Counted from the stretch's first letter, positions 1 through 9,385 are shown. The stretch is 64,000 nucleotides of DNA from Acidovorax sp. (GCA_031277855.1 JAITLO010000027.1:91268-155267), one strand, 5' to 3'. Notes: generated by a model not told the origin, from the letters alone. A program made the numbers and translations.

Positions 1-1673
1 AGCGCGCCCATATCCGCCAGCAATACATCATTGAGCGCATGGAGGAAAACGGCTTCATCACCCACCAGCAGGCCGAACAGGCCCGGGCCGAGCCGCTGCA
101 GCTGAAAAGCGCCAATGCGGCCAACACCCGCGTGCACGCCGAGTACGTGGCCGAAATGGTGCGCCAGATGGTGTTCGCCCAGTACGGCAACGACGCCTAC
201 ACCCGCGGCCTGAACGTCTACACCACGCTCAATGCCGGCGAACAAGAGGCCGCCTACAAGTCGCTGCGCCAGGGCTTGATGGACTATGAGCGCCGCCAGC
301 GCTATCGCGGCCCGGAGAAATTCATTGCCCTACCTTCCGAGCCCCAGGCCCAGGAAGACGTGATCGACGACGCCCTGGCCGCCCATCCCGACAACGGCGA
401 TGTGCTGGCTGCCGTAGTGCTGGAGGCCTCGGCACGCAAGATCGTGGCCCAGCGCCCCGACGGCGAAAAGGTGGAGATCACCGGCGACGGCCTCAAGCCG
501 GTGCAGTCCGGCCTGAGCGACAAGTCACCGCCCAATATCCGCCTGCGCCCGGGTGCCATCATCCGCGTGGTCAAGACCGCCAAGGGCAGCTGGGAAGCCA
601 CGCAGCTGCCCGAAGTGGAAGGTGCTTTTGTCGCCCTCACCCCGCAGACCGGTGCCATCCGCGCCCTGGTCGGTGGCTTTGACTTCGACAAGAACAAGTT
701 CAACCACGTGACCCAGGCCTGGCGCCAGCCCGGCTCCAGCTTCAAGCCCTTTATTTATTCGGCTGCGCTGGAAAAAGGCTTTACACCTGCCACCATGATC
801 AATGACGCGCCGCTGTTCTTCAGCGCCGGCGTCACCGGTGGCCAGCCCTGGGAACCCAAGAACTACGACAGCCGCTACGACGGCCCCATGACCATGCGCA
901 CGGGCTTGAACAAGTCCAAGAACATGATCTCCATCCGCCTGCTGCAGGCCATAGGTCCCAAAGCCGGCCAGGAGTGGGTCACTCACTTCGGTTTTGACGC
1001 TGCCAAGCACCCGGCCTATCTGACCATGGCCCTGGGTGCGGGCTCCGTCACCCCCATGCAGATGGCCACGGGCTATGCGGTGTTTGCCAACGGCGGCCAC
1101 CGCGTCAACCCCTGGGTGATTGCCAAGATCACCGACTTCAAGGGCCGCGTGCTGTCCGAGTACACCCCGCCGCCACTGGACCAGCTGCCCCAGGCCATTG
1201 ATGCCCGCAACGCCTTCATCATGAGCACCATGCTCAACGATGTGGCCCGCGTGGGCACGGCCGCACGCGCCCAGGCCACGCTCAAGCGTCCCGACCTGTA
1301 TGGCAAGACCGGCACCACCAATGACTCGGTGGACGCCTGGTTCGCCGGCTTTCAGCCCACGCTGGCTGCCGTCTCCTGGATTGGCTACGACACGCCGCGC
1401 AATCTGGGTGCCCGGGAAACCGGTGGCGGCTTGAGCCTGCCGGTGTGGATCAGCTTTATGCAGCACGCCCTCAAGGGCGTGCCGGTGGCCGAAATGCCCG
1501 TGCCGCCTGGTGTGGTGAATATCGGCGGTGACTGGGCTTATGAGGAATACGCCCGCAGCGCCGGGGTCAGCAGCCTGGGGCTGGACGATGCACCCGCAGC
1601 CGGCGGCAATGCAGGTACGGCGCCTCCTGCCCCTGAAGAGCGCAGCAAGATCCTGGATCTATTCCGCAATTAA
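1..1673 (+). CDS. mrcA: Penicillin-binding protein 1A, C-terminal part (5' end outside window)
   Basis: Bifunctional class A penicillin-binding protein. It polymerises and cross-links peptidoglycan at the outer face of the inner membrane. The reading frame is open from base 3, so the glycosyltransferase domain lies outside the window and only the linker and transpeptidase domain are visible. The three transpeptidase motifs are present: SSFK with the catalytic serine codon near base 735, SKN near base 915, and KTGT near base 1303. The C-terminus ends in a short Ala/Pro-rich tail, and a strong hairpin terminator follows 20 bases later. The family call is secure. The choice of 1A over another class A enzyme rests on length and the overall match. 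Confidence 0.93.
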   Translation, partial: RAHIRQQYIIERMEENGFITHQQAEQARAEPLQLKSANAANTRVHAEYVAEMVRQMVFAQYGNDAYTRGLNVYTTLNAGEQEAAYKSLRQGLMDYERRQRYRGPEKFIALPSEPQAQEDVIDDALAAHPDNGDVLAAVVLEASARKIVAQRPDGEKVEITGDGLKPVQSGLSDKSPPNIRLRPGAIIRVVKTAKGSWEATQLPEVEGAFVALTPQTGAIRALVGGFDFDKNKFNHVTQAWRQPGSSFKPFIYSAALEKGFTPATMINDAPLFFSAGVTGGQPWEPKNYDSRYDGPMTMRTGLNKSKNMISIRLLQAIGPKAGQEWVTHFGFDAAKHPAYLTMALGAGSVTPMQMATGYAVFANGGHRVNPWVIAKITDFKGRVLSEYTPPPLDQLPQAIDARNAFIMSTMLNDVARVGTAARAQATLKRPDLYGKTGTTNDSVDAWFAGFQPTLAAVSWIGYDTPRNLGARETGGGLSLPVWISFMQHALKGVPVAEMPVPPGVVNIGGDWAYEEYARSAGVSSLGLDDAPAAGGNAGTAPPAPEERSKILDLFRN

Positions 1674-1693
1674 GGCTGGGCACCTTCACCCAC

Positions 1694-1724
1694 AAAACCG
1701 CATGCCTTGGCATGCGGTTTTTTT
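1694..1724 (+). terminator. Rho-independent terminator after mrcA
   Basis: A 13-base-pair perfect stem (arm aaaaccgcatgcc) with a two-base loop runs into a T tract. It lies 20 bases after the mrcA stop codon and between the convergent mrcA and cyaY, so it probably serves both directions. Confidence 0.9.
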
Positions 1725-1732
1725 GATGGCGC

Positions 1733-2068
1733 TCAGCCCTGGGCGCCGAACTGCAGCGGCAGGCCCGACTGCTCTGTCGCGTACTGGGTCAGGTTGGCAA
1801 AGAATTCGCCAGCACCCTTGGTGTCTTGCCAGTGCTGGCCATCAAAGCGGTAGTGAAAGCCACCCGCCTTGGCCGCCATCCAGATTTCCTGCAAGGGCTT
1901 TTGCTGGTTGATGATGATCTGGCTGCGGTTGGCAAACACCAGGGTCACCATGCCACCCACGCGCTGGGCGTCGATATCGGCATCGGTTTCATCGTTGATG
2001 CGGTCCACGCATTGCTCTACGGCCAGCAGCAGTTGCTCGGCACGGTCCTGGTATTCAAGGTCGGTCAT
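1733..2068 (-). CDS. cyaY: Frataxin-like iron-binding protein CyaY
   Basis: Bacterial frataxin, 111 residues, an acidic cytosolic protein that binds iron and modulates iron-sulfur cluster assembly on IscS/IscU. The N-terminal helix has the usual acidic pattern ([14 protein letters not shown]), followed by the core strands with [17 protein letters not shown] and the conserved HYRFDG and W residues. I chose the start at MTDLEY; a frame ten codons longer exists but extends past the family's usual N-terminus. The start codon is only 12 bases from the divergent lptM start, so each gene's promoter must lie inside its neighbour. Confidence 0.93.
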   Translation of the reverse strand: MTDLEYQDRAEQLLLAVEQCVDRINDETDADIDAQRVGGMVTLVFANRSQIIINQQKPLQEIWMAAKAGGFHYRFDGQHWQDTKGAGEFFANLTQYATEQSGLPLQFGAQG

Positions 2069-2080
2069 TACAATTCGCAC

Positions 2081-2281
2081 ATGTTGAAAGCTCCCCAAAT
2101 TTTAGTCAGGACCATTGTCCTTGCCTCCTGTGCGGCAGCCCTGGCGGGCTGCGGCCAGCGCGGCCCCCTGTATCTGCCGCAAGATCCTGCAGCTTCCCAG
2201 CGTGCGACCTTGCCGGAAGCGCTCAACCCCATGGCGGATAAACCGGCCACGGAACAAGCGCCCTCGTCCACCGAGCGCTAA
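2081..2281 (+). CDS. lptM: Small lipoprotein LptM (YifL family)
   Basis: A 66-residue lipoprotein precursor. The N-terminus has a lysine, a hydrophobic stretch and the lipobox LAGC with cysteine 24, followed by the family signature GQRGPLYLP just after the lipidated cysteine. In Enterobacteria LptM (YifL) helps LptD, the outer-membrane lipopolysaccharide translocon, to mature. The rest is a disordered Pro/Ala/Thr tail. The divergent position next to cyaY is the same as in E. coli. In many relatives lysA or dapF follows, but here the convergent msrQ comes next. The annotation rests on the signature and context. Confidence 0.87.
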   Translation: MLKAPQILVRTIVLASCAAALAGCGQRGPLYLPQDPAASQRATLPEALNPMADKPATEQAPSSTER

Positions 2282-2308
2282 AAACGCGTTCTAAGCCACA
2301 ACCGTGCT

Positions 2309-2986
2309 TCAGCGGCCTGCCCGCCGCCACCAGCGTGCGCCCAGCAGCAAGACCAGCAAGGTAGCGTAGACCACCACCTCGGCCTGGTCATTCTTGCCGC
2401 TGCGCATCCAGTAAAAATGCAGTAGGGCCAGCAAAGCTGCGGCATAGACGGTGCGGTGCAGGCGCTTCCAGCGCGCTCCGCCCAGCCAGCGCAACACGGC
2501 GTGGGGCGACGTGGCAGCCAGCGTCAGCAGAAGCAAAAAAGTGAGCATCCCTACCAAGATGAATGGGCGCTGCAGCACATCCGCGGCCATATCGGCCCAC
2601 GCCCAGCCCTGGTCCAGCCAGGCATAGCAAACCAGGTGCAGAACTGCGTAGAAAAACGCAAAAAGCCCCAGCAGCCTGCGCAGCCTGGCCAAGGCCGTCA
2701 GCTGCAGGCCCTGGCGCAGCGGTGTCACTGCCAGGGCCAGCCACAACGCACGCAAGGCCCAGTCGCCCGTGCCGCGTATCAAGGCCTCGGCCGGGTTGGC
2801 GCCCAGGTTGTCGCTCAGCACCGCCCAGACCAGCCAGGCCAGTGGCGCCAGCCACAGCAGCCACACCACGGGCTTGGCTGCGCGTGACAGCAAGGCCCGC
2901 TGCAGCGGTGCAGGCCAGCCGCTGGTGCTGGAGCTGGGGCTAGTGCTGGGGGTACTGCTATTGGTGCTGCGGCGGGGCACAGCCAT
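2309..2986 (-). CDS. msrQ: MsrQ, haem-binding membrane subunit of methionine sulfoxide reductase
   Basis: A 225-residue inner-membrane b-type haem protein (YedZ family). It passes electrons from the quinone pool or a flavin reductase to periplasmic MsrP. About six membrane segments are visible after a Ser/Thr/Pro-rich N-terminal tail of about 30 residues. The conserved histidine in FFYAVLHLVCY and the one in the RWKRLHRTVY region match the haem ligands of the family. The ATG overlaps the msrP stop codon by one base (TGATG), so the pair is translationally coupled. Confidence 0.93.
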   Translation of the reverse strand: MAVPRRSTNSSTPSTSPSSSTSGWPAPLQRALLSRAAKPVVWLLWLAPLAWLVWAVLSDNLGANPAEALIRGTGDWALRALWLALAVTPLRQGLQLTALARLRRLLGLFAFFYAVLHLVCYAWLDQGWAWADMAADVLQRPFILVGMLTFLLLLTLAATSPHAVLRWLGGARWKRLHRTVYAAALLALLHFYWMRSGKNDQAEVVVYATLLVLLLGARWWRRAGR

Positions 2987-3966
2987 CAGAAATTCGCCCT
3001 CAAATCCATGCCGGCATACAGGCTGGCCACCTGCTCGGCATAGCCGTTGAAGGGCAGCGTCTTGCGCTTGGGGGCCAGCAGACCACCTTCGCCAATGCGC
3101 CGCTCGCTGGCCTGGCTCCAGCGCGGGTGGGGCACATCGGGGTTCACATTGGAATAAAAGCCATATTCATGGCGCGCAGCCTTGTTCCAGGCCGTGGCGG
3201 GCATGGCCTCCACAAAGCGGATTTTGACAATGCTTTTGGCACTCTTGAAGCCATATTTCCACGGCACAACCAGCCGCACCGGCGCACCGTTTTGCTTGGG
3301 CAAGACCTCGCCATACATGCCGAAGGCCAGCAGGGTCAGCGGGTGCAGGGCCTCGTCCAGCCGCAGGCCTTCGGTGTAGGGCCAGTCCAGCACGCGCGAG
3401 CGCAGGCCGCGCATATGCTGGGCATCGGCCAGGGTGACGAACTGCACAAACTTGGCGCTGCCCAGGGGCTGCACCTTGCGGATCAGCGCCGCCAGCGAGT
3501 AGCCCACCCAGGGAATCACCATGCTCCAGCCTTCCACACAGCGCAGGCGGTAGATGCGCTCTTCCATGGGGCTGAGCTTGAGCAAATCTTCCAGCGCCCA
3601 GGTGCCGGGCCGCTGCACCAGGCCTTCGACCTGCACGCTCCAGGGCGTGATGGGCATGGCATCGGCATAGCGGGCCGGGTCGTCCTTGCCGGTGCCGAAT
3701 TCATAGAAGTTGTTGTAGCTGCTGGCATCCCCGTAGGGGGTGATTTTTTCCATGCTGGCCGCACCCGCCACTACCGATGCCGCACCGGGCAAGGCCGGCA
3801 GCTTGCCGCTGCCCGGGCTGGCGGCGGCCAGGGCGCTGCCTGCCGCCCCGCTGGCCGCCCATTGCAGCCAGGCGCGCCGGCTGGCGTAGCTGGCTGGCGA
3901 GGTGATCTCGCTGGCGGGTGGCGTAGAGAAACCGGGGAGGCTGCGAGAAAGCTGTCGAGAGGCCAT
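2986..3966 (-). CDS. msrP: MsrP, periplasmic molybdopterin methionine sulfoxide reductase
   Basis: Catalytic subunit of MsrPQ, 326 residues from the chosen start. It repairs oxidised methionine in periplasmic proteins, using a molybdopterin cofactor. A twin-arginine signal is visible (SRRAWLQW, near residue 30), so the protein is exported folded. The cofactor-binding cysteine lies in RLRCVEGW, followed by the SMVIPWVGY motif. I chose the ATG at 3966 because a GGAG ribosome binding site sits seven bases upstream; a start at 4017 would also be open but has no such site. Upstream lies a small inverted-repeat element. Confidence 0.93.
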   Translation of the reverse strand: MASRQLSRSLPGFSTPPASEITSPASYASRRAWLQWAASGAAGSALAAASPGSGKLPALPGAASVVAGAASMEKITPYGDASSYNNFYEFGTGKDDPARYADAMPITPWSVQVEGLVQRPGTWALEDLLKLSPMEERIYRLRCVEGWSMVIPWVGYSLAALIRKVQPLGSAKFVQFVTLADAQHMRGLRSRVLDWPYTEGLRLDEALHPLTLLAFGMYGEVLPKQNGAPVRLVVPWKYGFKSAKSIVKIRFVEAMPATAWNKAARHEYGFYSNVNPDVPHPRWSQASERRIGEGGLLAPKRKTLPFNGYAEQVASLYAGMDLRANF

Positions 3967-4048
3967 GGTCACACTCCGGATACCGCGCACCGCGGCGGCA
4001 CTGCAGGAATAGATCATGCCCGGGCCGGGCAGGTTCCATCCAATCTAG

Positions 4049-4137
4049 GACTTACGCAAACCAGGATGGAGCATGGCTTGTGCATTAAGAACGTGTTCAA
4101 AGGCGAAGCACTCGCCTTAAGCGAATTTGCGTAAGTC
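4049..4137. repeat. 89-bp element with 12-bp perfect terminal inverted repeats
   Basis: The ends gacttacgcaaa and tttgcgtaagtc are perfect inverted repeats 65 bases apart. Between them lie the motif agaacgtgttc and a seven-base-pair inner hairpin (aaggcga / tcgcctt). Size, terminal repeats and intergenic location resemble a MITE or solo insertion-sequence remnant. There is no coding content, and I cannot identify a parent element. Confidence 0.55.
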
Positions 4138-4151
4138 GTGAAATCAAAACA

Positions 4152-4231
4152 AGAGCGCCTTGTGCCTATCCCATCTTGGTTTCAAGCTGTTTTAAAGCTG
4201 AAACCCGCAGGATAAAAGCACAAGGCGCTCT
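4152..4231 (-). terminator. Large two-part hairpin downstream of ccsB
   Basis: A 14-bp perfect inverted repeat (agagcgccttgtgc / its complement) encloses a second stem, ggtttc-agct / agct-gaaacc. Read on the minus strand it begins 18 bases after the ccsB stop codon and is followed by a T-rich stretch (tgttttgattt). It therefore probably ends the resB-ccsB transcript, although the long stem resembles a repeat more than a textbook terminator. Confidence 0.6.
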
Positions 4232-4249
4232 GATTTTTGTAGGACTGGT

Positions 4250-5584
4250 TTACAGCTCGCCGTAGCTGTGCAGACCCGACAGGAACATGTTCACCCCCAG
4301 GAAGGCAAAGGTGGTGACGGCCAGGCCGGTCAGTGCCCACCAGGCCGAGACCGTGCCGCGCAGGCCCTTCATCAAACGCATATGCAGCCAGGCCGCGTAG
4401 TTGAGCCAGACGATCAGCGCCCAGGTTTCCTTGGGGTCCCAGCTCCAGTAGCCGCCCCAGGCCTCGGCCGCCCACAGCGCGCCCAGCACGGTGGCGATGG
4501 TGAAGAAGGCAAAGCCCACGGCGATGGACTTGTACATCACATCGTCCAGCACCTCGAAGGCCGGCAGGCGTGCCGCAATGGCCTTGCGCGTAGCCAGGAT
4601 GGCGCCCACGATCAGTGCCGAAATACCGAAATACACCAGCCAGTAGCTGCTGCCGCTCTCCTCGCTCTGGCGGAAGGCCAGGGGCTCGAAGCACAGGGCC
4701 ACGCCCAGCAGCCACAGCGGTGCCAGCTTGTACCAGCGGGTCTCTTCTGCCTGCTGCTTGATCAGATAGGCAAAGGCCACCATGGCCGCCATGGCAAAGG
4801 TGCCGTAGCCAATGAAGTTGGCGGGCACGTGCAGCTTCATCCACCAGCTTTGCAGCGCAGGCACCAGGGGCTGGATTTCATGCGCCTCGCGCACCACCGT
4901 GTACCACAGCAAAAAGCCCACGGCCGCGCTGACCACCAGCATCACAAAGCCGCCCAGGGCGCGGGTGTTGTATTGCTCTTCGTAGTACAGATAGAAGACC
5001 GTGGTCATCCAGATGAACATCACGAACACTTCGTACAGATTGCTCACCGGGATGTGGCCGATGTCGGCGCCCAGCAGATAGCTCTCATACCAGCGCACCA
5101 TGGTGCCCACCAGGGCCATGGTGACCGCAGCCCAGGCCAGGCGCGAGCCCAGCAGGCCCATGGTGCTGCGCTCGGCCTTGGAGAACAGGCCAAACCAGTA
5201 AAACACCGTGGTGATGAAGCACAGCACACACATCCACAAAATGGCGGACTGGCTGGAGAGGAAGTATTTGAGGCCGAACACGGCATCGGCCCGGTCGATA
5301 TGGGGCGCACCGTCCGGTCCCTGGTAGAGCCAGATGGCCAGCAGCGACAGCGCGGCCACGCCCAGCATCAGCTTTTGCAGCGGGCGCCAGAACCAACCCA
5401 GCCAGATGGCGCAGGGCACCGTACCCACCAAAATGGCTTTTTCGTAGCCATCCATAAAAGCGCCATAGCGCTGCAGTGCGACAGCACCACCGGCCAGCAC
5501 CAGCAGGGCGAACACCCAGTCCTGCCAGTTGCGGCGGGCCAGAAAGCCTTCGTTCAAGGCCATGGTTGAAGTTGCGGTATTCAT
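4250..5584 (-). CDS. ccsB: Cytochrome c maturation protein CcsB (CcsA/ResC family)
   Basis: Haem-handling half of the system II cytochrome c synthetase, 444 residues with about eight membrane segments. It carries haem across the inner membrane and, with ResB, attaches it to CXXCH motifs. The tryptophan-rich signature WGGYWSWDPKETW near residue 370 is the haem-binding WWD motif, flanked by conserved histidines. The start at MNTATSTM overlaps the resB stop codon (ATGA), so the two are coupled. A longer frame upstream lies inside resB and was rejected. Confidence 0.94.
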   Translation of the reverse strand: MNTATSTMALNEGFLARRNWQDWVFALLVLAGGAVALQRYGAFMDGYEKAILVGTVPCAIWLGWFWRPLQKLMLGVAALSLLAIWLYQGPDGAPHIDRADAVFGLKYFLSSQSAILWMCVLCFITTVFYWFGLFSKAERSTMGLLGSRLAWAAVTMALVGTMVRWYESYLLGADIGHIPVSNLYEVFVMFIWMTTVFYLYYEEQYNTRALGGFVMLVVSAAVGFLLWYTVVREAHEIQPLVPALQSWWMKLHVPANFIGYGTFAMAAMVAFAYLIKQQAEETRWYKLAPLWLLGVALCFEPLAFRQSEESGSSYWLVYFGISALIVGAILATRKAIAARLPAFEVLDDVMYKSIAVGFAFFTIATVLGALWAAEAWGGYWSWDPKETWALIVWLNYAAWLHMRLMKGLRGTVSAWWALTGLAVTTFAFLGVNMFLSGLHSYGEL

Positions 5585-7746
5585 GCGGCTCGCTCCTGGG
5601 ATGCAGCATCTGCCGCCGGAGCGGCCCATAGTTTTTCTTGCAGCCGGGCGAACTCGCGGTCCGTATCCAGCATCTTGCGGTTGGTAGACAAGGCCATCTG
5701 GGCCTGGCTGCCGCCCTCGGTCGGTGTGAGCCAGATCCACAGGCGCCGGTCACGCACATAAATCATGGCAAACACCCCCAGAATCAGGAACAGACAGCCC
5801 AGATAGACCACGTTCTTGCCCGGAGCCCTGGCCACCTGGAACACGCTGGCCTGCACCTGCTTGAAGTCTTCCATCATGAAGGCCATGGGTGCCGGATAGT
5901 ACTGCGCATCGCTGAGCGAAAACACGGCCTGGGTCATAAAGGACAGGGTTTGCTCGCCCGGCTCCAGGGGCTTGAGGCCGGCTTTCTCACGCGAAAGCTG
6001 TGCCAGGTCGAACAGCACGCCGTTGAGGATGCGGATCAGCACCTCGCTGGCACGGTCACGCTCGGCTTCGGGCACATTGTCTTCCATGAACTGCGAGATG
6101 GCCTGCAGGCCGCCATTGGGCTTGCCATCGGCCGAGGCCGTGCCAGCAAACAGCGAGACGGCGCGCAGCGCGGATTGGGCCAGGGCTTCGCGCAGATCGG
6201 CCCTATCCTGGGGCACGGCCTGGCGTGCGTAGCGGCGCACGGCCTCCTCCAGCATGGCGGGGTCGCGCAGCGCAGAACGCAGGCGCATAAAGCCATCCAT
6301 GGAACCCTGCTCATCCGCAGGCACGCGCAGATAGCGGAAGGGCTCGCTGGACGACTCACGCACGCCCAGCAGGAACACGGGCACGCCTTCTTCCATGTCC
6401 ACGGGCACCATGTAGTTCTGGTATTCACGGGCCTGGCCCGAGGCATCGCGCAGCTTGTAGCCAATGCTGGGGCCTATGTTGCGCAGCTCTTTTTCGGTGG
6501 CCGTCTTGTGGCCCGCGCCCAGGCGCGACTCGATGGAAGAGCGCAGGTCCACCTTGCGCACATCTACACCGCTACCTGCGCCGCCCTTTTTCTGGCCGGA
6601 GAAGTTCTCCACGTTGATGGTGCGCAGCTCGGTGAACTCCAGGTTCATTTGCTGCCCCGGCGCGGCACCCACCTGCTCCAGCTGGGCGCTGCCACCAATG
6701 ATGCCCTCCACCTCGAAAGGCTTGCCACCGGCCGCAAACGGCACGGCACGCAGCTTGACGCTGGAGCCACCGTCATCAAAGCTGGATTGGTAAATCTCTA
6801 TGCCTTTGTAGCTGGCCGGGTGGTTGACCTCGATGCGCTTTTCCACCTGCTCGCCCGTGGCACGGTCGTGAATGATCACATCGCTGGCAAACAGCTTGGG
6901 CATGCCGGTGGAGTAGTACTCGACGATGAACTTCTTCAGCTCCACCGAGAACGGCAGCTCCTGCAGCAACACGCCATCCGACTGGGCCAGAATGGCCGTA
7001 CCCGCCTGCGTGCCCTCGGCCACCATCAGATTGCCGCGGAAGGTGGGGTTGTTGACAGAAAGCCTGTGCTCTGCCGCCACATCGGAAATACGGCCAGCTC
7101 CGGCATAAGGTGTTTTGCCACCCAGCCACATCTGGGCACGCACGATCAAATCCCCATCCAGCAGCCCGCCCAGGCAGATCAGCACAATCGCCGAGTGCGC
7201 GGCGATATAGCCAATCTTGTTGGCCGCGCCGGACTTGGCGGCCAGCATATAGCCCTTGCCTTGGGAGGTTTCGCGCTCCTGCAGCTTCACCTTCCAGCCA
7301 CCGCCCACCAGCATGGCGCCCATGCGCTGGGCTGCGGCCTGCGGCGCTTCTGCCAGGCTGGTCTGTGCCTTGTGGTGAAAAGCCTGCAGGCTTTTCTCAC
7401 GGATGTTTTCCTTGTAGTTGCGCAGATCCGCCAGGTATTTGGGGACATGACGCATCAGGCACAGCGTGGTGCTGATCACCAAAAACGCCAGGATCAGCAA
7501 AAACCACCAGGCGCTATAGACCGCATTGAGCTTGAGCGCCAGAAACAGCTCGGCCCAGAAAGGCCCGAACTGGTTGACATAGTTCACCGTGGGCTCGTGC
7601 TGCTTGACCACGGTACCTATGACCGAGGCAATGCAGATCACGGTCAGCAGCGCAATCGCAAAGCGCATGGAAGCCAGCAGCTCCAAAAAGGCACGCCCGT
7701 CAAAAGCGCGTGCCTTGTCGCTGGCAGGAGGAGAGTTTTCAGACAT
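5581..7746 (-). CDS. resB: Cytochrome c biogenesis protein ResB (Ccs1)
   Basis: Partner of CcsB in system II cytochrome c maturation, 721 residues. The N-terminal part has three clustered membrane segments, a large periplasmic domain fills the middle, and a last membrane segment (NVVYLGCLFLILGVFAMIYV) is followed by a cytoplasmic tail. The length is typical for betaproteobacteria, whose ResB is longer than the Gram-positive form. It is first in a two-gene operon with ccsB, and the cytochrome c4 gene just upstream on the same strand is a plausible client. Confidence 0.94.
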   Translation of the reverse strand: MSENSPPASDKARAFDGRAFLELLASMRFAIALLTVICIASVIGTVVKQHEPTVNYVNQFGPFWAELFLALKLNAVYSAWWFLLILAFLVISTTLCLMRHVPKYLADLRNYKENIREKSLQAFHHKAQTSLAEAPQAAAQRMGAMLVGGGWKVKLQERETSQGKGYMLAAKSGAANKIGYIAAHSAIVLICLGGLLDGDLIVRAQMWLGGKTPYAGAGRISDVAAEHRLSVNNPTFRGNLMVAEGTQAGTAILAQSDGVLLQELPFSVELKKFIVEYYSTGMPKLFASDVIIHDRATGEQVEKRIEVNHPASYKGIEIYQSSFDDGGSSVKLRAVPFAAGGKPFEVEGIIGGSAQLEQVGAAPGQQMNLEFTELRTINVENFSGQKKGGAGSGVDVRKVDLRSSIESRLGAGHKTATEKELRNIGPSIGYKLRDASGQAREYQNYMVPVDMEEGVPVFLLGVRESSSEPFRYLRVPADEQGSMDGFMRLRSALRDPAMLEEAVRRYARQAVPQDRADLREALAQSALRAVSLFAGTASADGKPNGGLQAISQFMEDNVPEAERDRASEVLIRILNGVLFDLAQLSREKAGLKPLEPGEQTLSFMTQAVFSLSDAQYYPAPMAFMMEDFKQVQASVFQVARAPGKNVVYLGCLFLILGVFAMIYVRDRRLWIWLTPTEGGSQAQMALSTNRKMLDTDREFARLQEKLWAAPAADAASQERAA

Positions 7747-7776
7747 GAAAGAGAACGAACACAGCGCGTATATGCA

Positions 7777-7816
7777 AACAGGCGGGCCATCACCGCTGGT
7801 GATAGGCCCGCCTGTT
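7777..7816 (-). terminator. Hairpin terminator between cytochrome c4 and resB
   Basis: An outer 12-bp stem (aacaggcgggcc) and an inner 6-bp stem (atcacc / ggtgat) form a strong hairpin in the 130-base gap. The T tract is weak, so it may only partly block read-through from the cytochrome gene into resB. Confidence 0.65.
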
Positions 7817-7876
7817 GGGGTGAATTATGGGCGGCAAGTTCCTGGCATGTGCAGCTTGCACACCGAGGAAAGCGAA

Positions 7877-8500
7877 TTAACGCAGGCCGGCGATGTAATC
7901 GGCCACGGCCTTGATTTCGCGGTCATTCATCTTAGCAGCCACGTCATGCATTTGCGTGCTGTTCTTGCGCAGGCCATCGCGGAAGGACTGCAGCTGCTTG
8001 ACCGTGTAGTCGGCATGCTGACCGGACAGGCGCGGGTACTGCGCCGGGATGCCTGCACCATTGGGGCTGTGGCAACCCATGCAGGCAGCTACCTTGCGAT
8101 CGGCAATGCCGCCGCGGTAGATGCGCTCGCCCATCAGCACCAGTTCCTTGTCGGAGGCATAGCCTTCCTTGGCAGGCTGCTTGGCCAGCCAGGCGGCAAT
8201 ATTGTGCATATCGCCATCCGACAGCATGCTGGAGAAGCCCTTCATCACAGGATCAGCACGCTTGTCGTTCTTGAACTCCTGCAGCTGCTTGACCAAATAC
8301 TCTGGATGCTGGTGTGCCAATTTAGGATTGGCGACAATAGTCGAATTGCCATCCACACCATGGCAGGCCGCACACACGGCGGTGAAACTTGCCTCCCCTT
8401 TGACCAGATCTGGTTTGGCGATATTTTCACCGGCCGCAAAGGCCGAAAAAGCGGGTGCTGCCAATGCGGCAGCCGTCAGCAAAGAGGCAAGCAGCTTCAT
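7877..8500 (-). CDS. Di-haem cytochrome c4
   Basis: Periplasmic or membrane-attached di-haem electron carrier, 207 residues. An N-terminal signal peptide ends near FAAGE. Two haem-attachment motifs, CAACH (residues 43-47) and CMGCH (140-144), lie in two similar halves, each with a downstream methionine for haem ligation. This two-domain layout is that of cytochrome c4, which passes electrons to terminal oxidases. The gene lies upstream of resB-ccsB, whose products would mature it. Transcription is divergent from engB, with 72 bases between the start codons. Confidence 0.92.
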   Translation of the reverse strand: MKLLASLLTAAALAAPAFSAFAAGENIAKPDLVKGEASFTAVCAACHGVDGNSTIVANPKLAHQHPEYLVKQLQEFKNDKRADPVMKGFSSMLSDGDMHNIAAWLAKQPAKEGYASDKELVLMGERIYRGGIADRKVAACMGCHSPNGAGIPAQYPRLSGQHADYTVKQLQSFRDGLRKNSTQMHDVAAKMNDREIKAVADYIAGLR

Positions 8501-8572
8501 AAATCGAGGGTCTGGTTATATGCGCGAAACCACCGGATTCTACAATGAGGCCTCTTTGCCTACCTATACCCC

Positions 8573-9325
8573 ATGACCAACATCAACCCCGCCTTTGCTG
8601 CGGGTCAAGAAACTGCGTTGATTGACCCCAAACAGGCGATGGGCTGGATGCACACGGCACGGTTTTTGACAACCGCCGCCCAGCTTCACCAATTGCCGCC
8701 CATCTCCGTGCCGGAAATTGCCTTTGTTGGACGCTCCAACGCCGGCAAATCCACGGCCATCAATACTTTGACGCAGCAAAAGCAATTGGCTTTTGCGTCC
8801 AAGAAGCCTGGCCGCACCCAGCACATCAATCTGTTTGCCCTGGGCAAGCAGGGTGTGACCGACGCCGTGCTGGCCGACCTGCCCGGCTACGGCTATGCCG
8901 CAGTGTCCCGCTCGGATAAGGAGCGCTGGCAGCGTGTGATGCTGAATTATTTGATGCAGCGCGAAAGCCTCTCGGCTGTGGTGCTGCTGTGCGATCCACG
9001 CCTGGGCCTGACCGAGCTGGACGAGGCCCTGCTGGACGCCATACGCCCGCGCGTGGCTGCCGGCATGAAGTTCTTGATCGTGCTGACCAAGGCCGACAAG
9101 CTGACCCGCGCCGAGCAGGCCAAGATTCTGTCCATCACCAAGCTCAACGCCGGCGGCGGCGAGGTACGTTTGTTCTCGGCGCTGAAAAAGCAGGGCGTCT
9201 CCGACGTGGCCCAGCTGCTGTGGCATTGGTGCCACCCCGAGGGGCTGCAGCCCGCCTCTGCCATCGCAGCTCCTGCGGCCGAAGCCGCACTGGACGCTTC
9301 GCAAGCAGGTACAGACCAGGCTTGA
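8573..9325 (+). CDS. engB: Ribosome biogenesis GTPase EngB (YihA/YsxC)
   Basis: TRAFAC-class GTPase needed for assembly of the 50S ribosomal subunit, 250 residues. The G1 loop GRSNAGKST (residues 53-61), the G3 region DLPGYGYA, the G4 motif TKADK and the G5 region are all visible. The protein is about 40 residues longer than the E. coli enzyme because of an Ala-rich C-terminal tail after the GTPase fold. A terminator follows. The divergent neighbour is cytochrome c4, an arrangement often seen in betaproteobacteria. Confidence 0.95.
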   Translation: MTNINPAFAAGQETALIDPKQAMGWMHTARFLTTAAQLHQLPPISVPEIAFVGRSNAGKSTAINTLTQQKQLAFASKKPGRTQHINLFALGKQGVTDAVLADLPGYGYAAVSRSDKERWQRVMLNYLMQRESLSAVVLLCDPRLGLTELDEALLDAIRPRVAAGMKFLIVLTKADKLTRAEQAKILSITKLNAGGGEVRLFSALKKQGVSDVAQLLWHWCHPEGLQPASAIAAPAAEAALDASQAGTDQA

Positions 9326-9385
9326 CACCCTAGCAGCCGCTTGCCGACTGGCCTGGCAGCAGCTGCACGCTCCGCTAAAAAGAGC

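Noticed and set aside
5638..7914. 758-residue plus-strand frame opposite resB
   Set aside because: ResB is clear on the minus strand; the plus-strand frame is His/Gln/Ala-rich and has no domain.
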